Assembly (NCBI GenBank): GCA_017382775.1
Contig: JAFNZQ010000083.1
Span: 1-5,527 of the forward strand
DNA: 5,527 bases
Source: Spirochaetaceae bacterium
Lineage (GTDB): Bacteria > Spirochaetota > Spirochaetia > Treponematales > Treponemataceae
Direction: 5' to 3'
Below, in pieces: positions 1 to 5,422 of the stretch. Both the position numbers and the translations under genes were made by a program. The notes under the pieces were generated by a model. The model saw only the letters and a program-made list of their open reading frames with translations, was not told the origin of the DNA and searched no databases. The stretch's first letter is position 1, and each line of letters starts with the position of its first letter.

Positions 1-545
1 AAAGTTACCATTATTTTATGCAGGAAAATTTTTTCAAGTATGTTAATCTGAAACCTGAAAATATTAACATACTGAACGGTCTTGCGGAAAATCCCGACGA
101 AGAATGTGCCAAATACGAAGCCAAAATTGCCCAATACGGCGGAATCCACCTGTTTTTGGGCGGCGTTGGCGAAAACGGACACATCGCCTTTAACGAACCC
201 TTTTCATCCTTTCAGTCCGTAACGCGAAAGGTTTCCCTCACCGATGACACAATTCGGGCCAATTCTCGATTTTTCGACTTCGATATGTCACGGGTACCCA
301 AAGCTGCCTTGTCGGTGGGAATAAAAACCGTTTGCGATTCCGACGAGGTTTTGATTTTAATCACCGGCGAAAAGAAAGTTTCCGCTTTGACGGCAGCTGT
401 GGAAGGGCCCGTTACCCATTTTTGCCCCGTAAGCGCCTTGCAGCTCCACAAGAATTCCCTAATTGTTTGTGACGAACCGGCTTGCGGCGGATTAAAACCT
501 GAAACCGTAAAATTTTTCAAGGAGAGAACAGATGGCGAAAATTGA
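1..545 (+). CDS. nagB: Glucosamine-6-phosphate deaminase NagB, 5'-truncated by window edge
   Basis: NagB is a cytosolic enzyme converting glucosamine-6-phosphate to fructose-6-phosphate plus ammonium, the step that feeds amino sugars into glycolysis. The frame is open from base 3 (residues SYHYF...), upstream of the first ATG at 18. That stretch aligns with the interior of E. coli NagB (SYYSFMHRNFF), so the ATG at 18 is an internal Met and about 80 N-terminal residues lie outside the window. Visible hallmarks are the active-site block GGVGENGHIAFNEP (His and Glu kept; Asn where E. coli has Asp141, as in Bacillus-type enzymes), ANSRFF, a Lys in the TGEKK segment matching E. coli Lys208, the AAVEGPV segment, and LQLHKNSLIVCDEPA near the C-terminus. 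About 180 residues are visible, and the C-terminal length is normal. Residues matching the E. coli allosteric GlcNAc-6-P site are partly changed (see findings). The last 14 nt overlap hflK. The family call is secure; the allosteric behaviour is inference. Confidence 0.96.
   Translation, partial: SYHYFMQENFFKYVNLKPENINILNGLAENPDEECAKYEAKIAQYGGIHLFLGGVGENGHIAFNEPFSSFQSVTRKVSLTDDTIRANSRFFDFDMSRVPKAALSVGIKTVCDSDEVLILITGEKKVSALTAAVEGPVTHFCPVSALQLHKNSLIVCDEPACGGLKPETVKFFKERTDGEN
519..526 (+). promoter_or_regulatory. Shine-Dalgarno of hflK, inside the nagB coding region
   Basis: AAGGAGAG lies 5 nt before the ATG at 532, within the last codons of nagB. It fixes the hflK start despite the 14-nt overlap and suggests that ribosomes finishing nagB can reinitiate at hflK. 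Confidence 0.8.
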
Positions 546-1494
546 TTTCAAAAACATAAGGTTTCGACCGAAAAATTTACTTCACGCAGTCTTAGCCGTT
601 TTGGTTTTAGCAACTGTTGTGTCCAGCTTTTTCATTGTGGATGAAACGGAGCAAGCCGTTATTACCCGATTCGGTCGCTACCATTCCACGTTGGATGCAG
701 GCTTGCGATTTAAAATTCCATTTATCGACAAAAAGTTCAAAGTTCCCACCAAGGTTGTTCAAACGGAACAATTCGGCTTTCGAACCATTAGAGGCGGTAC
801 CGTAAATGAGGAAGCCAAAAAGTCCGAATACACATCGGAGTCCACCATGCTTACCGGGGATTTAAATATTGTGGATGTGGAATGGATTATCCAGTATCGT
901 ATTGTGGATCCTGCCGCGTGGCTTTTCAATGTCAATGACCGTGTTTCCACCATTCGTGATATATCCCGATCCGTTGTGAATATGCTTGTGGGCGACCGAA
1001 GCATTTTCGACGTAATGGGTCCCGGGCGAACGGAAATTGAAACCCGTTCCATGGAACTTATGAACGAAAATTTCAAGCAGTTTAATTTGGGAATCAGCGT
1101 AATCGCCGTTCGCCTACAAAACATTGTTCCGCCGGAAGGTGTTCAGGCCGCTTTCGAAGATGTGAACAAAGCCGTTCAGGACATGAACCGGTTCATCAAC
1201 GAAGGTCGTGAGGCTTACAATGCGGAAATTCCCAAGGCCCGAGGTGAAGCCGACCAGTTGGTTCAGGTTGCTCAGGGTTACGCCGGCGAACGTGTAAATC
1301 GCGCCAAAGGTGATGTGGCTCGCTTCAATGCCGTTTACGATGAATACCGTCGTGCTCCCGCCGTTACGCGACAACGTTTGTATTTGGAAATGATGGATTC
1401 CGTTTTTGCTGAATCCCAAAAATCCACCATCATCGATAAAAACGTCAAAAACGTAATTCCCTTGAAAAATCTTAACGGAGGTGCCCAACAGTGA
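532..1494 (+). CDS. hflK: FtsH-associated SPFH membrane protein HflK
   Basis: HflK pairs with HflC to form a membrane-anchored cage around the FtsH AAA+ protease and modulates its access to membrane substrates; this role is known from E. coli. The 320-residue product has a short basic N-terminus, one membrane segment at about 17-35, and an SPFH/prohibitin domain at about 36-205 with the opening ETEQAVITRFGRY. The HflK-specific junction PPEGVQAAFEDVNKAVQD is at 200-217. A long helical/coiled-coil region with ARGEADQL and AKGDVARF follows, then the typical ending TRQRLYLEMMDSVF at 279-292. It lacks the Gly/Pro-rich N-terminal extension of E. coli HflK (about 419 residues), as do many non-enterobacterial homologues. 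A strong Shine-Dalgarno 5 nt upstream supports the ATG at 532. It overlaps nagB by 14 nt and hflC by 4 nt, so the three are probably translationally coupled. No ftsH is present in the window. Confidence 0.93.
   Translation: MAKIDFKNIRFRPKNLLHAVLAVLVLATVVSSFFIVDETEQAVITRFGRYHSTLDAGLRFKIPFIDKKFKVPTKVVQTEQFGFRTIRGGTVNEEAKKSEYTSESTMLTGDLNIVDVEWIIQYRIVDPAAWLFNVNDRVSTIRDISRSVVNMLVGDRSIFDVMGPGRTEIETRSMELMNENFKQFNLGISVIAVRLQNIVPPEGVQAAFEDVNKAVQDMNRFINEGREAYNAEIPKARGEADQLVQVAQGYAGERVNRAKGDVARFNAVYDEYRRAPAVTRQRLYLEMMDSVFAESQKSTIIDKNVKNVIPLKNLNGGAQQ
1477..1483 (+). promoter_or_regulatory. Shine-Dalgarno of hflC supporting a GTG start
   Basis: GGAGGTG ends 7 nt before the GTG at 1491. This GTG overlaps the hflK stop as GTGA. 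The strong site and correct spacing decide for this GTG; translation from it places the membrane segment at the expected distance from the N-terminus. Confidence 0.8.
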
Positions 1495-2489
1495 AAAAAT
1501 TCAAATTATCTAAAACCCATTCCCTGCTAATTTCCGTTGTTGCAGTAATTTTTGTTTTGGTTGTCTTAGGTCCAATTTATATTGTGGAGGAAGGAACCCA
1601 GGTGGTGGTTACCCGATTCGGAAGCATTGTCAAAACTCGCACCGAAGCCAACCTTTATTTCAAAGTACCGTTTTTAGATGTGGTAAAGGTTTATCCCAAG
1701 CGGATTTTATCCTTGGACGGAGATGCCCAGCGTATTCCCACCAAGGAAAATCAATTCATCATCGTTGATACCACAAGCCGATGGCGAATCAGTGATCCTG
1801 CCAAGTTTTATCGATCCTTCAAGTCCATTGAAGCGGCCTATGTGCGACTTTCGGACATTGTGGATTCCGCAGTGCGAACCGTTGTTACCCAAAACACTTT
1901 CAGCGAAGTGGTTCGAAGTTCCAACCTAATTGTGGAAAACTATGTGGGCGAAGAAATTGTTGATGTCGAGGTCGTGGACGAAATCCCTGTTGAAGACATT
2001 ACCGAAACCCCGGGAGACGACATTGATTTAGTTGAAAAGGGGCGACGAAAATTAAGCGAAGAAATGGCCAATCAGGTGAGACAACTAATTCCCGAATACG
2101 GAATTGAATTGCTGGATGTGGTTCCCCGACAAATAAAGTATTCCGACGAAATGACTGCCAGCGTTTACGAGCGAATGATAAAGGAACGCAACCAAGTTGC
2201 CCAAAAATATCGTTCCACCGGTGAAGGTAAAAAAGCCGAATGGTTGGGTAAACTGGAAAACGAAAAGCGAACAATTTTGTCCGAAGGATACCGCAAGGCC
2301 GAGGAAATAAAAGGTGCAGCCGATGCCGAGGCTACAAAAATTTACGCCGAAGCCTATGCTCGTGATGAAGAATTTTTTGCCTTTTGGAACAGCATTGAGT
2401 CTTACAAAAAGAACTTGCCCAAATTCGATTCTACTTTAAGTACGGATATGCAATATTTCCGTTATTTATACAGTCCGTCGGGGCGATAA
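1491..2489 (+). CDS. hflC: FtsH-associated SPFH membrane protein HflC
   Basis: HflC is the partner of HflK in the periplasm-facing (or equivalent) cage around FtsH. The 332-residue length is close to E. coli HflC (334). A lysine-rich N-terminus is followed by one membrane segment at about 11-31. The SPFH domain starts with IVEEGTQVVVTRFG (31-44) and contains PFLDVVKVYPKRIL, TKENQFIIVDTTSRWRI (84-100) and SDPAKFY. A very acidic low-complexity stretch occupies about 153-182, where E. coli HflC also has an insertion. Next come IELLDVVPRQIKYS (205-218), the charged coiled coil ERMIKERNQVAQKYRSTGEG, a GAADAEATKIYAEAYARD segment (275-292), and FFAFWNSIESYKKNL, all matching HflC order. The start is GTG with a strong Shine-Dalgarno, overlapping the hflK stop by 4 nt. 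Arginine is coded by CGA in 13 of 22 cases. Regulation is probably through the upstream nagB-hflK operon, since no separate promoter was seen. Confidence 0.93.
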   Translation: MKKFKLSKTHSLLISVVAVIFVLVVLGPIYIVEEGTQVVVTRFGSIVKTRTEANLYFKVPFLDVVKVYPKRILSLDGDAQRIPTKENQFIIVDTTSRWRISDPAKFYRSFKSIEAAYVRLSDIVDSAVRTVVTQNTFSEVVRSSNLIVENYVGEEIVDVEVVDEIPVEDITETPGDDIDLVEKGRRKLSEEMANQVRQLIPEYGIELLDVVPRQIKYSDEMTASVYERMIKERNQVAQKYRSTGEGKKAEWLGKLENEKRTILSEGYRKAEEIKGAADAEATKIYAEAYARDEEFFAFWNSIESYKKNLPKFDSTLSTDMQYFRYLYSPSGR

Positions 2490-2492
2490 TTC

Positions 2493-2521
2493 CCAAACCT
2501 GCCTTTTGAAAGGCGGGTTGG
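2493..2521 (+). terminator. Hairpin 4 nt after hflC stop (3'-end stabiliser or weak terminator)
   Basis: Arms 2493-2506 and 2509-2521 pair through CCTGCC/GGCGGG (one T-G wobble), with AT pairs at both ends and one bulged A. The usable loop is about 4 nt (TTGA). The stem is strong, but no T-run follows on either strand (GAAATTTGATG on plus), so it is a poor classical intrinsic terminator. It may protect the hflC mRNA 3' end or act together with the hairpin at 2560-2588. Confidence 0.4.
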
Positions 2522-2548
2522 AAATTTGATGTTACATCAGATGTGATA

Positions 2549-3721
2549 TTAAAGGAAGAAAAATGCGGAATCCAAATTTCCGCATTTTAGTGGTTGTATC
2601 CCGGAAAATTCCAAGCCTGTTTCTTCCTCAAAATCCGGATTTGCGCAGATGAAACCCGCCTTCCACCGGGGGAAGTTGTCTAAAAATCCCGGAATTTTCT
2701 CGTATATTTCCTTAACGCCATCCTCATCGGAAAGACGAAGCCCGTAGGGTGGGTTGGACAGGATAATTCCCTCGTCACCGTCCAATTCCGGCAAATCCGT
2801 CGGACTTGCGGCGGAAAAATCCTTTTCAAAAAAATTGATTGCGGAAAGTTTCCCTTCGCCTCCAATGTACTTCAAAGCATTTTCCGCCACAAAACAGGCT
2901 CTCTTACTGTGGAATTTAGCCGTGGCCACTGCTTCGCTGTTGTTGTCTGAAGCATAAATGCGAACACGACAGTTTGTGGAAATTCCTCCGACAGCCGCTT
3001 CCCGCACCTTTTCGAAATCTGCCTCGTTGAATATTTTCAAATTTTCGAAGGCAAAATGGCGACCGATTCCCGGAGGAACATTGTGGGCGTAAAGCAAGGC
3101 CTCTATGGCGATGGTTCCGGAACCGCAGAAAGGATCGTACAAAGGCGTTTTACGGCGATAAAGCATTTTTTGCAACAAGGCCGCAGCCACGGTTTCCCGC
3201 AAAGGCGCTTCTCCGGACAGGCTACGATAACCTCGTTTGTACAGCGGATCTCCCGATAAGTCCAACAACACGGAAACGAAATTTTTATCGATGTAAATAC
3301 GAACCTTCGCCGGCTCTCCCCGTTCGGAAAGGGAAAAAACTTTCCAAACACGACAAAGTTTGTCGCAAATGGCTTTATGAACGATTTTTTGAACACTCAC
3401 TTCCGAGTGAAGACGACTTTTGTTGCAACGAACCTTGTCCACCACAACGTAGGTGTTTTTGCGAAAAAAGTCCTGCCAGTTGATTTTTGCACCCCCTTCG
3501 AAAAGTTCATCGAAATCCAAGGCCTTAAAATAGCCCAATCGAAGAAAAATCCTGTCCGCAGTCCGTAAAAGTAAATTCGATTTGTAGAAAGATGTATCAT
3601 CACCGGAAAATTCCACCTGTCCCACGGTCGAAAAAGCCACATCGTTAAAATTCAGCTTTTTCAACTCGTTGGCAAGAATTTTTTCCCCGCCGATGGCACA
3701 CAGAGCCAAAAATTTCGCCAT
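2549..3721 (-). CDS. rlmL: THUMP-domain SAM-dependent RNA methyltransferase, RlmL/YpsC type
   Basis: The family transfers a methyl group from SAM to guanine N2 in 23S rRNA (m2G2445 for E. coli RlmL). The 390-residue protein corresponds to the N-terminal half of the fused E. coli RlmKL and to free-standing YpsC. It has a ferredoxin-like/THUMP N-terminal part at about 1-155, with LLRTADRIFLRL (51-62), FDELFEG and NKSRLHSEVSVQKIVHKAI (100-118). The family signature DLSGDPLYKRGYR is at 154-166 and APLRETVAAALL at 172-183. The Rossmann-fold methyltransferase domain carries motif I DPFCGSGT (196-203), the SAM-ribose acidic motif SDN (258-260), and the catalytic NPPYG (323-327). The start overlaps the pgsA stop as TAATG. 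No good Shine-Dalgarno is visible, so it is likely translated by coupling to pgsA. The last codons form a hairpin with T-tract (see terminator). The domain call is secure; the exact target base is inferred from the family. Confidence 0.92.
   Translation of the reverse strand: MAKFLALCAIGGEKILANELKKLNFNDVAFSTVGQVEFSGDDTSFYKSNLLLRTADRIFLRLGYFKALDFDELFEGGAKINWQDFFRKNTYVVVDKVRCNKSRLHSEVSVQKIVHKAICDKLCRVWKVFSLSERGEPAKVRIYIDKNFVSVLLDLSGDPLYKRGYRSLSGEAPLRETVAAALLQKMLYRRKTPLYDPFCGSGTIAIEALLYAHNVPPGIGRHFAFENLKIFNEADFEKVREAAVGGISTNCRVRIYASDNNSEAVATAKFHSKRACFVAENALKYIGGEGKLSAINFFEKDFSAASPTDLPELDGDEGIILSNPPYGLRLSDEDGVKEIYEKIPGFLDNFPRWKAGFICANPDFEEETGLEFSGIQPLKCGNLDSAFFFL
2560..2588 (-). terminator. Perfect 11-bp hairpin, candidate bidirectional terminator inside methyltransferase 3' end
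   Basis: AAAATGCGGAA (2560-2570) pairs perfectly with TTCCGCATTTT (2578-2588) around a 7-nt loop. Read on the minus strand, the stem is followed by TTTTTCTTCCTTT, a reasonable U-tract for ending the pgsA-methyltransferase transcript. Read on the plus strand it is followed by only four Ts then AGTGG, so it could weakly stop hflC transcription. The whole structure lies within the coding region, before the TAA at 2549-2551. Confidence 0.6.
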
Positions 3722-4311
3722 TACTTTCGTTCCGACGATAAAATTTTCTTAAAATAAAGGCCGTAATCCAAAAATGAAAAATAGGATGCCACAAGGGTCA
3801 AACAGTATAACACCAAGTTGGCAATTTTAAAAGTGTGGATTGTACCCTCCGAAAAGGCTTCAAAACGAATGAAAATCTCGATTAGCAATGACATTGCTCC
3901 GGCGGCAAAATACAAGCAGGTTTTCACCTTTCCGCCTTTTCGAGCGCCAATGGCAATTCCTTTTTTTATGGCCATAAGTCGCAAAAAGTTTATTCCAAAC
4001 TCTCTGTACAGAATCAAAAGGAAGATAATCGCCGGCATGTATCCGGAAAGGACGAAACACAAAAACAGCGTCAAATTCAGCAAAACATCCGCCAACGGAT
4101 CGAAAATTTTGCCGAAATCCGACACTATATTCAGTTTTCGTGCCATGTGGCCGTCGAAATAGTCGGTTAATTCCGCCACGGTTAAAATCGGAATGATCAC
4201 AATTATGGCTATCTTTTCCAAGCCCGGAAAAAATTCGTGGGCAAAATAAAGGCAAAAAATCACCGGAGCCAACAAAACTCTGGATAAAGAAAGTTTATCG
4301 GAAATGTTCAT
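3721..4311 (-). CDS. pgsA: CDP-alcohol phosphatidyltransferase, PgsA-like (phosphatidylglycerophosphate synthase)
   Basis: PgsA is an inner-membrane enzyme joining CDP-diacylglycerol and glycerol-3-phosphate to phosphatidylglycerophosphate, the committed step to phosphatidylglycerol. The 196-residue product opens with NISDKLSLSRVLLAPVIF, typical of PgsA. It carries the complete family motif D-x2-D-G-x2-A-R-x8-G-x3-D-x3-D: Asp50, Asp53, Gly54, Ala57, Arg58, Gly67, Asp71, Asp75. Several hydrophobic membrane segments follow (about 76-102, 132-150, 160-180). GGKVKT (126-131) matches the usual WGKVKT of PgsA. Odd points are Val after DPLAD where Lys is common, and YREFGINFLR where many PgsA have AREI..SALR, a variant I associate with spirochaetes. 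A phosphatidylcholine or cardiolipin-type CDP-alcohol transferase cannot be fully excluded. An AGGGGA ribosome site lies 5 nt before the ATG, and a good promoter is upstream. It is the first gene of an operon with the RNA methyltransferase (1-nt stop/start overlap). Confidence 0.88.
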   Translation of the reverse strand: MNISDKLSLSRVLLAPVIFCLYFAHEFFPGLEKIAIIVIIPILTVAELTDYFDGHMARKLNIVSDFGKIFDPLADVLLNLTLFLCFVLSGYMPAIIFLLILYREFGINFLRLMAIKKGIAIGARKGGKVKTCLYFAAGAMSLLIEIFIRFEAFSEGTIHTFKIANLVLYCLTLVASYFSFLDYGLYFKKILSSERK

Positions 4312-4338
4312 AAAAATCCCCTAAAATTTACTGCAAGA

Positions 4339-4367
4339 ATAATACCACACTTTTAAAAAAAAGTCAA
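4339..4367 (-). promoter_or_regulatory. Sigma70-type promoter of pgsA operon
   Basis: On the minus strand TTGACT (4367-4362), a 17-nt spacer and TATTAT (4344-4339), with TGG just before the -10 giving an extended -10. The predicted start is near 4332, leaving a leader of about 20 nt that contains AGGGGA at 4322-4317. A long A/T-tract lies directly upstream of the -35 and could act as an UP element. Confidence 0.8.
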
Positions 4368-4372
4368 TGGGA

Positions 4373-4398
4373 GGAAAAAAAATCCCTATTTTTTTTCC
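4373..4398. repeat. Perfect A-tract/T-tract dyad between divergent promoters
   Basis: GGAAAAAAAA (4373-4382) and TTTTTTTTCC (4389-4398) form a perfect 10-bp inverted repeat around TCCCTA. It lies upstream of both -35 boxes, 5 bp from the pgsA box and 16 bp from the plus-strand box. It may be bent DNA, a shared UP element or a regulator site; it could also simply reflect AT-rich intergenic sequence. Confidence 0.6.
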
Positions 4399-4414
4399 AA
4401 AAAGGGGAAAATAA

Positions 4415-4443
4415 TTGACAAATCCCTTTTTTTAATGTAAACT
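4415..4443 (+). promoter_or_regulatory. Sigma70-type promoter of TrmH-family methyltransferase gene
   Basis: TTGACA (4415-4420) is a perfect -35, followed by a 17-nt spacer and TAAACT (4438-4443), a 4-of-6 match to the -10. The -10 ends 6 nt before the ATG at 4450, so the predicted start point falls on or next to the start codon. An alternative upstream -10-like AATAAT at 4410-4415 has no matching -35. Confidence 0.65.
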
Positions 4444-4449
4444 GGAACA

Positions 4450-5229
4450 ATGAGAAACAAACAATTCAAAGAACTGGCAATTTGCGGAATGGAAGCGGTA
4501 AAATCCCTGGAACGCAACAATCCCGGCAAAATAAAACGTTTTTACTTCAATTCCGCCCGAGCGCCCCTTTTCGGTGGGCTTTGCAAGCGCCTGGCCGCAG
4601 CAAAAATTCCCTACAACTGCGTTAAATCCGACTTGGAACTTCAAAAATTATGCGGAACCGTCCATCACCAAGGCGTTGTAGCCATGATTGAAGAACCGCA
4701 AATCGCCAACATCTGTGGCGAAGACATACGAACAATGGTAAAAAACAAAACGCCCCTCATTTACCTTGATGGAGTCCAAAATGCCAACAACATCGGTGCC
4801 ATAGTCCGTAGCGCCGCATTTTTCGGCTTTTGGACCTTAATTCTCAACGATTCCATTGCCGACGAATGTATTACCACAAGTACATATCGCATTGCGGAAG
4901 GGGCCATGGAACTGATGAAAATCTTTTGCGTCCAAAACGTGGAACGGCTTTTGAAAGACATGGGTGACGACTACTGCATTTTGGGATTTGACTTGCAGGC
5001 GAAAAAGAGTGTTCGAGATATTAAATCTCTGTGCGGCGACAAACCGCCCTTGTTGATTTTCGGCAACGAAGAAGTGGGAATTTCCCCGTCCGTTCGCAGA
5101 CTTTGTACGGAATTGGTGAAAATGCACGGAGCCGCCAAGAAAGATGCCGGCGGAAAGGTCGCCGTCCAAAGCCTTAACGTGGCCCAGGCTGCTTCAATTG
5201 CCTTTTACGAAGCGGCACAAATTCGCTGA
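4450..5229 (+). CDS. SpoU/TrmH-family 2'-O-ribose RNA methyltransferase
   Basis: A SPOUT (trefoil-knot) SAM-dependent enzyme that methylates ribose 2'-OH in rRNA or tRNA. The 259-residue product has an N-terminal substrate-binding region with CGMEAVKSLERNNPGKIKRF (12-31) and VHHQGVVAMIEEP (71-83), like the RlmB/TrmH N-terminal domain. The catalytic domain has all three SpoU motifs: motif 1 LDGVQNANNIGAIVRS (106-121) with Asn114 and the expected catalytic Arg120, motif 2 LLIFGNEEVGIS (201-212), and motif 3 VQSLNVAQAASIA (239-251). The organisation resembles RlmB (Gm2251 of 23S rRNA), but the target cannot be fixed from sequence. The stretch between KMHG and SLNV is longer than the usual short IPM-G-x-SLNV link. 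The ATG at 4450 has only GGAA 2 nt upstream. A later Met14 would cut off the conserved ICGMEAV segment, so I keep 4450. It stands alone, divergent from pgsA and convergent with the tRNA gene. Confidence 0.92.
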   Translation: MRNKQFKELAICGMEAVKSLERNNPGKIKRFYFNSARAPLFGGLCKRLAAAKIPYNCVKSDLELQKLCGTVHHQGVVAMIEEPQIANICGEDIRTMVKNKTPLIYLDGVQNANNIGAIVRSAAFFGFWTLILNDSIADECITTSTYRIAEGAMELMKIFCVQNVERLLKDMGDDYCILGFDLQAKKSVRDIKSLCGDKPPLLIFGNEEVGISPSVRRLCTELVKMHGAAKKDAGGKVAVQSLNVAQAASIAFYEAAQIR

Positions 5230-5241
5230 CTTTTCGAAAAT

Positions 5242-5315
5242 TGACCCATAACGGAATCGAACCGCCGACCTACTCCTTAGGAGGGAGTCGCTCTATCCTG
5301 CTGAGCTAATGGGCC
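5242..5315 (-). tRNA. tRNA-Arg, anticodon CCU
   Basis: A full 74-nt cloverleaf on the minus strand. Acceptor GGCCCAT pairs with ATGGGTC (one G-U). The D arm is GCTC/GAGC with GG in its loop. The anticodon stem ACTCC/GGAGT carries loop CTCCTAA, with anticodon CCT at 5281-5279 reading AGG. The variable loop is AGGTC, and the T arm GGCGG/CCGTT (two G-U pairs) has loop TTCGATT. The discriminator is A at 5242. CCA is not encoded (the next bases are ATT), so it must be added by CCA transferase. A near-perfect promoter lies just upstream. Confidence 0.96.
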
Positions 5316-5330
5316 ATATAAAATCGTTGG

Positions 5331-5359
5331 ATTATACCACATTTGAAAACTTTTGTCAA
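5331..5359 (-). promoter_or_regulatory. Consensus promoter of tRNA-Arg
   Basis: On the minus strand a perfect TTGACA (5359-5354), a 17-nt spacer and a perfect TATAAT (5336-5331), with TGG just before the -10 (extended -10). The predicted start is near 5324, about 9 nt before the mature tRNA 5' end. This is the strongest promoter in the window. Confidence 0.9.
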
Positions 5360-5422
5360 GAGGTATACCCAAATTCCTTATTTCACTGTAAGCAGTAAAA
5401 AATAATGTCGCCAAAAAGGGTA

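Noticed and set aside
212..520. 102-residue minus-strand frame opposite nagB
   Set aside because: Lies wholly antisense to a well-supported nagB frame, no ribosome site and no recognisable motif; a shadow frame.
1114..1488. 124-residue minus-strand frame opposite hflK
   Set aside because: Entirely opposite the conserved hflK coding sequence; no promoter or Shine-Dalgarno and no family resemblance.
2535..2545. ACATCAGATGT palindrome between hflC and the methyltransferase
   Set aside because: A single-base centre cannot form an RNA hairpin of use, and there is no promoter at this convergent junction for an operator to control.
3860..4255. 131-residue minus-strand frame within pgsA
   Set aside because: Out-of-frame reading of pgsA, whose own frame carries the complete catalytic motif.
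4314..4508. Repeated AAATCCCT at 4380, 4420 and 4501 with AAATCCC at 4314, possible operator series
   Set aside because: The same 7-mer also occurs inside unrelated coding regions (for example near 1980 and 2682), so it looks like ordinary sequence bias.
5385..5396. ACTG-TAAG-CAGT mini hairpin in the gap upstream of tRNA-Arg
   Set aside because: Only a 4-bp stem with no T-run or neighbouring context; expected by chance in a 170-bp AT-rich gap.
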